The notes below the pieces were generated by a model. It was not told the origin of the DNA. It did not search any database and saw only the letters and a program-made list of their open reading frames with translations. The position numbers and the translations under genes are program-made. Shown in pieces: positions 1 through 6,422 of a DNA stretch of 7,809 nucleotides (position 1 is the stretch's first letter; every line of letters starts with the position of its first letter). Origin of the DNA: Gammaproteobacteria bacterium. GTDB lineage: Bacteria > Pseudomonadota > Gammaproteobacteria > Pseudomonadales > DSM-25080. The stretch spans positions 1 through 7,809 of the forward strand of contig JABXIR010000017.1 of the NCBI GenBank assembly GCA_013372965.1, given 5' to 3'.

Positions 1-901
1 AATTCATGCTAAGGCTTTCGATGCCCAGGTTGTTGTTTAAGCCTGTCCAGTCGCCGAACCAACCCAAGAACCCGTTGAGCAAGCTAATTAGAGCAACAAA
101 CGCCAGTACCATGGCACCGACGTTAACGGCAAGCTTCATACCCGCTGATGCGCCTGAGGCCGCGGCATCAATCACGTTGACTGGGCCTTCCACCGGTTCA
201 TCAAGTTCGTCGATGTCGTTTAGAGCAACTTCCGTTTCCGGTACGATGATTTTTGCCATAAGGAGACTGCCAGGAGCTGCCATGAAGCTGGCGGCGATCA
301 AGAACTTAAGCTCAATACCAACGGCAAGAAGTCCGGCAATGACGGAGCCCGCAACGGTAGAAAGACCGCCCACCATGACTGCAAAAAGCTCGGATTTCGT
401 CATAGTCGGAAGGAATGGTCTTACGACCATAGGCGCTTCGGTTTGGCCAACGAAAATATTCGCTGCGGCGCTGAGAGATTCGGGGCGGCTTGTGCCCGTG
501 ATTTTTTGAAGACCGCCACCAATCAGTCGAATAATCCACGTCATGATGCCAATGTAATAAAGAACCGCGATCAATGATGAAATGAATACGATCATTGGTA
601 ACACCATGAACGCAAAGACAAAGCCGAGAGAGCCCTCGCCGCCATTCGCAATCTCATTACCGAAAATAAACCGTATTCCGTCGCTTCCATAGCTTATGAC
701 GTTACCGATTCCTAATGACAAACTGTACAAGAAATTTCGTCCTGGCTCCCACCATAAGACGACAGCGGCTAAGGTCACTTGAAGCGAGAAAGCGGTCGCT
801 ACCGTGCGGTAGTTGATGGCTTTGCGGTTATTTGAAATGCCGTAGGCAATGAGGAACAGTACGGCTGCACCAATCATTGCTCTGAAGATTGAAAGATCCA
901 A
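1..901 (-). CDS. nupC: NupC-type concentrative nucleoside transporter (partial, C-terminus beyond window)
   Basis: Inner-membrane symporter that takes up nucleosides using a proton or sodium gradient. The 300 visible residues are strongly hydrophobic. They carry CNT-family hallmarks: GSDGIRFIFG (about 72-81), the substrate-binding hairpin motif GQTEAPM (152-158) with its conserved Glu155, the segment TKSELFAVMVGGLSTVAGS (168-186), and NVIDAAASGASAGMKLAVNV (242-261) leading into the next helix. An acidic loop (about 221-240) precedes that last motif. Family members are around 400-420 residues, so roughly the last 100 lie off the left edge. The start is placed at TTG 901-899 because an AAAGGA ribosome site sits 7 nt upstream and no in-frame ATG lies between it and the upstream stop; the first internal ATG (codon 9) has a poorer site. 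It is transcribed divergently from hexR. Family is certain; the exact nucleoside range and coupling ion are not visible. Confidence 0.93.
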   Translation of the reverse strand, partial: MDLSIFRAMIGAAVLFLIAYGISNNRKAINYRTVATAFSLQVTLAAVVLWWEPGRNFLYSLSLGIGNVISYGSDGIRFIFGNEIANGGEGSLGFVFAFMVLPMIVFISSLIAVLYYIGIMTWIIRLIGGGLQKITGTSRPESLSAAANIFVGQTEAPMVVRPFLPTMTKSELFAVMVGGLSTVAGSVIAGLLAVGIELKFLIAASFMAAPGSLLMAKIIVPETEVALNDIDELDEPVEGPVNVIDAAASGASAGMKLAVNVGAMVLAFVALISLLNGFLGWFGDWTGLNNNLGIESLSMN

Positions 902-908
902 GGAAATA

Positions 909-914
909 TCCTTT
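909..914 (-). promoter_or_regulatory. Ribosome binding site deciding the TTG start of nupC
   Basis: On the minus strand AAAGGA lies 7 nt before TTG 901-899. It is the only good Shine-Dalgarno match near the N-terminus. An in-frame TGA at 934-932 limits any longer protein. Confidence 0.65.
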
Positions 915-1030
915 AACTCGGTATGAATGGTTCAAAGTTTACACTGAGGTGTTAGACGGGTCACGTACCCTTACAAAGATAATAGGCTGTAATTTAAAAA
1001 CTGATTGGTAAATTTTTGTAATAAAATTTC

Positions 1031-1058
1031 TTGATGTTGTGAGTTTGCTATGTAGAAT
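1031..1058 (+). promoter_or_regulatory. Candidate sigma70 promoter of hexR-gap
   Basis: TTGATG (1031-1036, 4 of 6 to the -35 consensus) and TAGAAT (1053-1058, 5 of 6 to the -10 consensus) are separated by 16 bp. Transcription would start near 1065, in the middle of the HexR-like box, which is a natural arrangement for repression. This is a pattern match only. The divergent nupC promoter is not clear; the best minus-strand pair I found is GTGACC with TAAACT, which is weak. Confidence 0.45.
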
Positions 1059-1072
1059 GTAATTAAATTACA
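1058..1072. promoter_or_regulatory. HexR operator (perfect 15-bp palindrome)
   Basis: TGTAATTAAATTACA is a perfect inverted repeat of TGTAATT around a central A. It agrees with the HexR consensus described for Shewanella and other gammaproteobacteria (approximately TGTARTTWAATTACA). It overlaps the last base of the proposed -10 and the expected transcription start, and ends 16 bp before the hexR start codon. Autorepression of hexR-gap, relieved by 2-keto-3-deoxy-6-phosphogluconate, is the expected outcome. The palindrome is seen directly; the link to HexR rests on the known consensus and on the adjacent gene. Confidence 0.85.
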
Positions 1073-1076
1073 TTTC

Positions 1077-1080
1077 GAGG
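1077..1080 (+). promoter_or_regulatory. Ribosome binding site deciding the GTG start of hexR
   Basis: GAGG lies 8 nt before GTG 1089 but only 2 nt before the alternative in-frame GTG at 1083. The spacing favours 1089. Confidence 0.6.
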
Positions 1081-1088
1081 TCGTGCTT

Positions 1089-1925
1089 GTGACAGAATTA
1101 CAGCTATTAATGGAAGAGTCGCTCGATTCTTTAACTGCAGCGGAACGCGCCGTCGCAGAGGTGATTCTATCGGATGTTCTCTCAGCGACTCGTTACAGTA
1201 CGGCTGATTTAGCGGCTAAAGCCAAGGTCAGTCCTCCAACCATCGGTCGCTTGGCAAAACGCCTTGGCTGCGCGGGCTTCCCGGATATGAAGTTACGCCT
1301 AGCGGCTTCAATCGCACCCAACACTCAGTTCTCTAGCGGCTCACTCGACGATAGCTCGGATAACGACATTATGTCGGGCCTTCTGGCTCAAGTTTCGAGT
1401 GATCTAGATCAATTTCCAGTCGCAGTGAATAGCGTGGATTTGAGTGCGGTCGAAAAGGCGCTCGCGTCTGCGTCGCGTATTGAATTTTATGGAGTAGGGG
1501 CCTCGGCCGCCGTAGCCGCTGATGCTCAACATCGTTTCTTTCGAATGGGATTATCAACGGTTTACTACGAAGACGTGCTAAAGCAACGTATGGCCGCCGT
1601 CGCAGCAGACGAGTCGGTCGCGATTGTGCTGTTCTCGTTTACGGGTCGGACATCGCTGTCTGTCGAAGTGGCTCAACTCGCCAAGGCGTCTGGCGCTACA
1701 TTAATTGCGGTCACTCGACAAGGTAGTCCATTGGCACGCGAAGTCGATTACGTTTTGCCGATTCGCTCTACTGAAAACACCGAACTTGTTACCCCAATGA
1801 GTTCACGCATTTTGATGATGCTGTGGGTCGATCTTCTATCGACTGCCATTTACCGCCAGCGCGGTGAGGTAGCGAAAGAGAAGTATCGTCGTGTCAAAAA
1901 CAGTTTGAAGAACACTCGAATTTAA
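1089..1925 (+). CDS. hexR: HexR-type RpiR-family transcriptional regulator
   Basis: Cytoplasmic DNA-binding regulator of glucose and central carbon metabolism. In characterised relatives it represses (in some species activates) gap, zwf, edd/eda and others, and releases DNA on binding KDPG. The 278-residue length is normal. Residues 1-75 form the RpiR-type helix-turn-helix; the recognition part SPPTIGRLAKRLG (48-60) carries Arg54 and Lys57-Arg58, close to the two arginines reported as DNA-contacting in Pseudomonas HexR. Residues about 115-250 are the sugar-phosphate (SIS) domain: FYGVGASAAVAADAQ (133-147), YYEDVLKQRMAA (159-170), SFTGRT (183-188) and GSPLARE (212-218). Ser139 and Ser183 match the two serines implicated in ligand binding. 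The C-terminal RRVKNSLKNTR is also HexR-like. GTG 1089 is preferred over GTG 1083 by ribosome-site spacing. It lies 18 bp before gap and has its own operator upstream, so the two are probably one self-regulated operon. Confidence 0.92.
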   Translation: MTELQLLMEESLDSLTAAERAVAEVILSDVLSATRYSTADLAAKAKVSPPTIGRLAKRLGCAGFPDMKLRLAASIAPNTQFSSGSLDDSSDNDIMSGLLAQVSSDLDQFPVAVNSVDLSAVEKALASASRIEFYGVGASAAVAADAQHRFFRMGLSTVYYEDVLKQRMAAVAADESVAIVLFSFTGRTSLSVEVAQLAKASGATLIAVTRQGSPLAREVDYVLPIRSTENTELVTPMSSRILMMLWVDLLSTAIYRQRGEVAKEKYRRVKNSLKNTRI

Positions 1926-1943
1926 AAAGGTTGTTAGAGAATT

Positions 1944-2945
1944 ATGATTACAATTGCAATTAACGGTTTTGGTCGCATCGGTCGTATGGTAACGCGCGCT
2001 TTATACGAGTCTGGTCGTGAAAATGAATTTAAGCTGGTCGCGATTAACGATTTGATGACACTTGAGCATCGACAGCATCTCTTCAAGTTCGACTCTGTGC
2101 ACGGGCCATTTCCTGGAACGGTTGAGCTTTCTGAGGATGCACTAACCATTAATGGACAAGTCGTTAAGTTATTATCTGAGCCTAAGCCAGAAAACTTACC
2201 GTGGGCTGAGTTGGGTGTCGATGTGGTGCTGGAGTGTACCGGTCGATTCAATTCGAAGGCGGCGGCATCCGTGCATATCGAAGCGGGTGCTAAAAAAGTA
2301 TTGTGCAGTGCTCCGGTGTCCAATGCCGACAACACCATTGTATTTGGTGTGAATGACGACACACTAACGGCTGATCACGTTATCGTCAGTAATGCGAGCT
2401 GCACGACAAACTGCCTTTCTCCCGTTGCTCAGGCGCTCGACGATGCATTTGGGATTGTTCGAGGGAACATGACCACCGTTCACGCCTATACCGCCGATCA
2501 AATGATTATGGACGGACCACATTCGGATCTCTATCGTGCGCGTGCAGCTGGACAGAACATGATTCCGACGAAAACCGGTGCTGCGGCGGCCGTGGGTCTC
2601 GTGTTACCTAAGTTACAGGGAAAACTGGATGGCATGGCAGTCCGCGTGCCAACCGCCAATGTGTCCTTGGTGGATTTAAGTGTGATCGTTGATGCAGAGC
2701 CGAGTGTTGAAGACGTGAATGCCGTTTTAAAAGCGCGCGCTGAACAAACACCAGGAGTGGTTGGGTACAACACGCTTCCGTTGGTGTCGTCAGACTTCAA
2801 CCACAATGCCGCGTCTTCAACCATTGATGGCACCCAAACTCGCGTCAACGGTAATCTCGTGAAAGTGATGGCTTGGTACGACAATGAGTGGGGTTTCTCG
2901 AATCGCATGTTGGATACCACCGCCGCTTTAGTGAAAGCTGGTTAA
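1944..2945 (+). CDS. gap: Type I glyceraldehyde-3-phosphate dehydrogenase
   Basis: Cytoplasmic enzyme that oxidises and phosphorylates glyceraldehyde 3-phosphate to 1,3-bisphosphoglycerate with NAD(P). The 333 residues are full family length. The Rossmann motif INGFGRIGR is at 6-14, followed by INDL (34-37), where the acidic residue usually favours NAD. The active site SNASCTTNCLSP (149-160) holds the catalytic Cys153, and TTVHAY (177-182) holds His180. MIPTKTGAAAAVG (206-218), RVPTANVSLVDL (234-245) and WYDNEWGFSNRM (311-322) complete the substrate and cofactor sites. In the stretch 189-194 (MDGPHS) a Gly stands where Bacillus-type enzymes have Leu, so strict NAD specificity is not certain. 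The ATG has only a weak AGAGA site close upstream; AAAGG lies further away, and translation may partly depend on hexR. An intrinsic terminator follows 49 bp after the stop codon. Confidence 0.97.
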   Translation: MITIAINGFGRIGRMVTRALYESGRENEFKLVAINDLMTLEHRQHLFKFDSVHGPFPGTVELSEDALTINGQVVKLLSEPKPENLPWAELGVDVVLECTGRFNSKAAASVHIEAGAKKVLCSAPVSNADNTIVFGVNDDTLTADHVIVSNASCTTNCLSPVAQALDDAFGIVRGNMTTVHAYTADQMIMDGPHSDLYRARAAGQNMIPTKTGAAAAVGLVLPKLQGKLDGMAVRVPTANVSLVDLSVIVDAEPSVEDVNAVLKARAEQTPGVVGYNTLPLVSSDFNHNAASSTIDGTQTRVNGNLVKVMAWYDNEWGFSNRMLDTTAALVKAG

Positions 2946-2994
2946 TACCTCATCCCGTAGAAAAGGTGTGCTTTTCGGTACATCTAGTCTTTTT

Positions 2995-3021
2995 GCCGAC
3001 GTTTTACGTCGGCTTTTTTTT
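2995..3021 (+). terminator. Intrinsic terminator of hexR-gap
   Basis: An 8-bp perfect stem, GCCGACGT (2995-3002) with ACGTCGGC (3006-3013), closes a TTT loop and is followed directly by eight T residues (3014-3021). This is a textbook rho-independent terminator on the plus strand. No matching A-run precedes it, so it is not bidirectional. A weaker 6-bp hairpin, GAAAAG (2960-2965) with CTTTTC (2971-2976), lies just upstream without a T-tract. Confidence 0.93.
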
Positions 3022-3048
3022 GTCCATGGTTCGACGTACACTCACCAT

Positions 3049-3750
3049 ATGACTGACTCACCAGCGTTACCCAAACCGTGGCAATCTCTTCTCGATGAGA
3101 AGTGCTTGGCGCAACTTCTTGAAACTCGAATCCATCTCAAGACGCAAGCAGATCTTGGTCGGGAAATATACCCGCCGGAGTCTAAATGGTTCAAAGCGTT
3201 CGAACGTGTGGCACCTGAGGATGTTCGCGTGGTGATCCTCGGGCAAGATCCTTACCACGGAGCAGGGCAGGCGCAGGGGATCGCATTTTCTGTTCCCGAT
3301 GATCTGCCAGCTCCTCCCAGCTTAAAGAACATCTTAAAAGAGTTGGATAGCGACTTGCAGCTTGGCGGATGCGCTCATCGAAGACACGATTTAAGCGATT
3401 GGCTTGAACAAGGGGTGTTATTGATGAATGCTGCGCTGACGGTGGAGGCAGGAACACCTGGCTCGCACTTGGCCAATTGGGAGTCGATTACTGACGCATT
3501 GTTCGATGTGTGTACCCATCAAACACAACCCATCGTGTTTATTTTGTGGGGGAGCTACGCTCGCAAGAAAAAAGGCCGAATCTATCGCGATAATCATTTC
3601 GTGATCGAGTCTGCGCACCCCTCTCCGTTGAGTGCGCATCGCGGATTTTTTGGATCGAAACCGTTTTCTAAAGCAAATGACTACTTGAAGCATGCCGGTA
3701 GTGAACCGATCTCATGGCCGCTCGCTGATCGTCAGTTCGTACTCATCTGA
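3049..3750 (+). CDS. ung: Uracil-DNA glycosylase, family 1
   Basis: Base-excision repair enzyme that removes uracil from DNA after cytosine deamination or dUTP incorporation. The 233-residue length matches the family (E. coli 229). The water-activating motif GQDPYHG is at 65-71 with catalytic Asp67. The loop APPSLKNILKEL (88-99), the uracil-binding strand LLMNAALTVEAG (124-135) with Asn127, WGSYARKK (167-174) and the DNA-intercalation loop HPSPLSAHRGFFG (190-202) with catalytic His190 are all present. LLMNAALTV replaces the commoner LLLNTVLTV, a mild variation. ATG 3049 is chosen because it gives the normal N-terminus; the frame stays open back to TTG/GTG-type codons near 2968, but that stretch is the gap terminator. 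No Shine-Dalgarno sequence is visible. The 3' end overlaps the convergent deaminase gene by 19 bp. Confidence 0.96.
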   Translation: MTDSPALPKPWQSLLDEKCLAQLLETRIHLKTQADLGREIYPPESKWFKAFERVAPEDVRVVILGQDPYHGAGQAQGIAFSVPDDLPAPPSLKNILKELDSDLQLGGCAHRRHDLSDWLEQGVLLMNAALTVEAGTPGSHLANWESITDALFDVCTHQTQPIVFILWGSYARKKKGRIYRDNHFVIESAHPSPLSAHRGFFGSKPFSKANDYLKHAGSEPISWPLADRQFVLI

Positions 3751-5057
3751 GTTTTAAACTTCGCCACTTTAGCGGCGAGCGCGTCTTCATCAATCGTGGT
3801 GAGCTTGGTATCGTTGAGCAAACGATGCCCCTTGACCCAAACGTCTGTTACCTTCTGCCCTGACTGGGTGTACACGAGCTGTGAGATAATGTTGTGCAAC
3901 GGTTGAAGCTCAATGGCGTCGATGCGTACCGTACACAGATCCGCATGCTTTCCTTTTGTGAAGTCGCCGACGATGTGATCGATTCCCAGCGCTCTAGCAC
4001 CCCCAATGGTCGCCATTTTGAGCGACGTAAGCGCACTAATGGCCGTTGGGTCCGAATGTTGAACCTTCGCGATCATAGCGGCGTATTGAAGCTCACTAAA
4101 TTGGTCTAACGCATTGTTACTCGCCGCACCATCCGTGCCGATGGCGACATTTACGCCATGATTCAACAGCGCCTGAGTTGGACACAGCCCGCTGGCAAGC
4201 TTCAGATTGCTCTTTGGACAATGGATAACTGAGGCGCCTGATTCAGCCACCAACGCCATATCTTCTTCACTGAGAGCCGTCATGTGTACTAACTGGCTAT
4301 TCGCTTTGATCGCACCGAGCTTGTGAAGGCGAACGACCGGCGACATACCGTGTTGAGCGATGCTATCGTCGACTTCTTTTTGAGTTTCGCTCAAGTGGAC
4401 GTGTATCGGTAATTCATGCTCTTGGGCAACTGCGACGACTTTCGCGAAGTTTTCGTCATTAACCGTGTAGGGTGCATGAGGTCCCAGTGCGACCGTGACT
4501 CGCGGGTGATTTGCGTAGGTGCTCGTGAAGCGCAACGTTTTCTCAAGGTAATCATCTGGGCCGCTACCCCAAGCACAGGGGAAGTCGAAAATGGTCGTGG
4601 CAAACTGTGCTCGAAGCCCGACACGATCTACAACTTCTGCCGCGGCTTCGGGGAAGAAGTACATGTCCGAAAAGGTTGTCGTGCCCGTTTTAATCATCTC
4701 AGCTGCGGCCAATTCGGTACCTAACGAAACAAATGAAGCAGAGACGTGCGCGTTTTCAGCGGGCCAGATATGCTCGTTCAGCCACGTATCGAGTTCGTAG
4801 TCATCGGCATAGCCGCGAAGCAGTGACATTGCCGCGTGGCCGTGCGCATTAATTAGCCCTGGCATCACGGCGTGATGATCTAGGTAGATTTCTTCAGCCG
4901 CTTGGTACAATTGCATCGTTTCTTCGTAAGGCAGGACGTCAATTAACAGTCCTTCGTCGATAATGATTGCATGTTTGTAGCGCGCCGGTGTTGTCTCATT
5001 ATTCGGGTCAACGACGATACTGGCGTAAATGATCGTGTCGACAAATTCTTTACTCAA
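3732..5057 (-). CDS. mtaD: 5-methylthioadenosine/S-adenosylhomocysteine deaminase-like amidohydrolase (TRZ/ATZ family)
   Basis: Metal-dependent cytoplasmic deaminase of the amidohydrolase superfamily, most like enzymes that convert 5'-methylthioadenosine or S-adenosylhomocysteine to the inosine form with release of ammonia. The 441-residue length is typical. Expected metal and catalytic residues are all visible: NAHGHAAMSLLRGYADD (70-86) with His72 and His74, GPHAPYTV (192-199), HVHLSE (219-224) with metal His221 and acid Glu224, LVHMTALSEED (256-266) with His258, PKSNLKLASG (281-290), and GTDGAASNNALDQFSE (307-322) with Asp309. TTG 5057-5055 is chosen because GAGG stands 8 nt before it and the protein then begins at the usual place. 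This start overlaps the transporter stop codon by 8 nt (TTGAGTAA), which indicates translational coupling. It is the last gene of the lrp-transporter-deaminase operon. Related deaminases act on other purines or triazines, so the exact substrate is inferred. Confidence 0.87.
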   Translation of the reverse strand: MSKEFVDTIIYASIVVDPNNETTPARYKHAIIIDEGLLIDVLPYEETMQLYQAAEEIYLDHHAVMPGLINAHGHAAMSLLRGYADDYELDTWLNEHIWPAENAHVSASFVSLGTELAAAEMIKTGTTTFSDMYFFPEAAAEVVDRVGLRAQFATTIFDFPCAWGSGPDDYLEKTLRFTSTYANHPRVTVALGPHAPYTVNDENFAKVVAVAQEHELPIHVHLSETQKEVDDSIAQHGMSPVVRLHKLGAIKANSQLVHMTALSEEDMALVAESGASVIHCPKSNLKLASGLCPTQALLNHGVNVAIGTDGAASNNALDQFSELQYAAMIAKVQHSDPTAISALTSLKMATIGGARALGIDHIVGDFTKGKHADLCTVRIDAIELQPLHNIISQLVYTQSGQKVTDVWVKGHRLLNDTKLTTIDEDALAAKVAKFKTQMSTN

Positions 5058-5952
5058 TGTGATTACCTCGAGAGTGGCAGTGATTTTGTTTATGACAATC
5101 TTGTAGCTGTTTGTTACTTTGACGCTGATCCATAACGACGGCAAATATAATGATAGCACCGCCCACCGAGGTTGTTATTAGGTCGATGGGTTTATTCCAA
5201 AAGATCAAGTTGACTACCAGGCCGGCAGGGATCAATGCATTATTCATCGCGGCGAGCGTGCCTGTACTAACTTTAGACCCACCGGCATTCCATAAGAAAT
5301 AGCCAATACCCGAAGCAACAACCCCGAGCCAAATCAGTATGGCGATGTTGAGCGGTGAGACCCGACTAGGTAAAGAGCCAAAAAGCAACCAAGCAATGGT
5401 CGAGATGACAAACGCTCCGACAAAGAAATCGGCAAATCGTGTCGGCTCGATTAACTTAGCTCGCCCCTGATTTAGGTGACGATAGGCGACCTGTCCGGCG
5501 GCGAAGCACAAGTTAGCGCCTTGAACAATGAAGAATCCGATCAGTGCGTCACTGGACACATCGTGTTGCCGAATCACATATGCACCGATGACCGACACCA
5601 TGGCCCAAAATAGATGGTGCGCGTTAAATCTGCGTTCGAGCGCTTCGGCGAAGAGCGCAACATAGATTGGGGTAAATATGGTAAATAACAGTACTTCGGG
5701 AACCGCAAGGTATTCGAATGATTTGAAGTAGAAAAGATACATTACCCCAAGCTGTATTGCGCCAATGACGGCGACTTTTGCGCGGTAGGCTAACGCCTCT
5801 TTAGATTTAAACAGCCACGGAGAAAACACCACTAAGGCGAGCGCCATTCTTGACCAGGCGGAGAAATAACTGTCGACGTTACCCGCCAAAAATTCGCCAA
5901 TTAGACTGAAGGAGAATGCCCAAATTAAGGTAACGATGATTAATTGAAGCAT
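5050..5952 (-). CDS. EamA/DMT-superfamily transporter, probable amino acid or metabolite exporter
   Basis: Inner-membrane protein of 300 residues with about ten hydrophobic helices arranged as two EamA repeats, the usual architecture and length. Helices are visible at about 2-22, 31-48, 59-77, 84-104, 112-127, 136-157, 173-192, 201-221, 232-251 and 260-275. The first repeat contains FEYLAVPEVLLFTIFTPIYVA (residues 79-99, quoted without its ends elsewhere), and the second contains GVVASGIGYFLWNAG (210-224) followed by AAMNNALIPAG (234-244), both typical of carboxylate/amino acid/amine transporters. Many such proteins export amino acids or their derivatives; the substrate is not readable here. 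The ATG lies 4 nt after the stop of the Lrp-type gene, with ACGGA as a modest ribosome site, so the two are co-transcribed. A Cys/His-rich tail (286-298) follows the last helix and its codons carry the ribosome site of the deaminase. Confidence 0.88.
   Translation of the reverse strand: MLQLIIVTLIWAFSFSLIGEFLAGNVDSYFSAWSRMALALVVFSPWLFKSKEALAYRAKVAVIGAIQLGVMYLFYFKSFEYLAVPEVLLFTIFTPIYVALFAEALERRFNAHHLFWAMVSVIGAYVIRQHDVSSDALIGFFIVQGANLCFAAGQVAYRHLNQGRAKLIEPTRFADFFVGAFVISTIAWLLFGSLPSRVSPLNIAILIWLGVVASGIGYFLWNAGGSKVSTGTLAAMNNALIPAGLVVNLIFWNKPIDLITTSVGGAIIIFAVVMDQRQSNKQLQDCHKQNHCHSRGNHIE
5066..5069 (-). promoter_or_regulatory. Ribosome binding site of the deaminase, inside the transporter gene
   Basis: On the minus strand GAGG sits 8 nt before TTG 5057-5055, within codons for the last residues of the EamA protein. 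It decides the deaminase start; a 34-codon longer reading frame is open upstream but would run through the transporter coding sequence. Confidence 0.65.
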
Positions 5953-5956
5953 AAGA

Positions 5957-6394
5957 TTAGTCCGTAATTTGATTTAGGATGATGGTCGAAGCCATGTCTT
6001 GAATAGATTCAATACGCCCCAAATCTTTTTTGAGCACGCGCTCCAAGTCGCTCAGCGAAGCTGCGCTAACAATAAGAACATAGTCATACACACCCGAGAC
6101 GGTGAAACATTGTGATACGGCCTCGAGCTGACGAACCGCTGCCTCGAATTCTTCCGCGGATGCCAAACTATTTTGTGCGAGCTTAACTGACACTAATGCC
6201 CCAACAGAGTCTCGATCTGGGTAAAGGTCGATAACTGCTCTATACCCCTTTATATGCCCCCGTTCTTCTAGGCGCTTAATGCGTCTTAGACAGGGCGTCG
6301 GGGATAAATTGACACGCTTTGCAATTTCAGCATTGCTTAATCGCGCATTATGTTTAAGCAGGTTCAGAATGTGCTGATCAATTTTATCTAGCAT
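5957..6394 (-). CDS. Lrp/AsnC-family transcriptional regulator
   Basis: Feast/famine regulator of 145 residues, slightly short of E. coli Lrp (164) and normal for AsnC-like local regulators. The winged helix-turn-helix occupies residues 1-60: it opens LDKIDQHILNLL, and the HTH is about 20-42 with the recognition helix SPTPCLRRIKRLEERG (31-46). The RAM ligand-binding and oligomerisation domain is about 65-140, with the conserved turn SGVYDY (100-105) between its strands. Such proteins form dimers to octamers that wrap DNA and respond to an amino acid. It leads the operon with the EamA transporter 4 bp downstream, and is divergent from the PrnB-like gene. Local Lrp-type regulators usually control their own and the facing promoter, so it probably governs both arms. 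The effector cannot be read; a tryptophan-like amino acid is an inference from the neighbour. Shine-Dalgarno is weak (AAAGAAA). Confidence 0.93.
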   Translation of the reverse strand: MLDKIDQHILNLLKHNARLSNAEIAKRVNLSPTPCLRRIKRLEERGHIKGYRAVIDLYPDRDSVGALVSVKLAQNSLASAEEFEAAVRQLEAVSQCFTVSGVYDYVLIVSAASLSDLERVLKKDLGRIESIQDMASTIILNQITD

Positions 6395-6422
6395 TGGTGT
6401 TTTCTTTTAGTTATATGCGAAA

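Noticed and set aside
6..509. Plus-strand open frame of 167 codons
   Set aside because: It is antisense to the clearly coding nupC frame, Ser/Thr/Pro-rich and without any family pattern; a shadow.
948..966. GGGT-CACGT-ACCC inverted repeat upstream of nupC as a regulator site
   Set aside because: Arms are only 4 bp and it matches no operator I recognise; likely chance.
1083..1088. GTG 1083 as the hexR start
   Set aside because: The GAGG site is only 2 nt away, too close for initiation; GTG 1089 has 8 nt spacing.
1934..2362. Minus-strand frame of 142 codons inside gap
   Set aside because: It is antisense to conserved GAPDH sequence and shows no recognisable family; a by-product of codon bias.
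2968..3048. N-terminal extension of ung by 27 codons
   Set aside because: It runs through the intrinsic terminator of gap and its T-tract, and the normal Ung N-terminus begins at ATG 3049.
3756..3780. Hairpin TCGCC/GGCGA as a terminator for ung or the deaminase
   Set aside because: The stem is only 5 bp with an 8-nt loop, no T-tract follows on the plus strand, and on the minus strand it lies within the deaminase coding sequence.
5058..5159. N-terminal extension of the deaminase by 34 codons
   Set aside because: It lies wholly inside the transporter coding region in another frame and lacks deaminase similarity; the TTG at 5057 has a well-spaced ribosome site.
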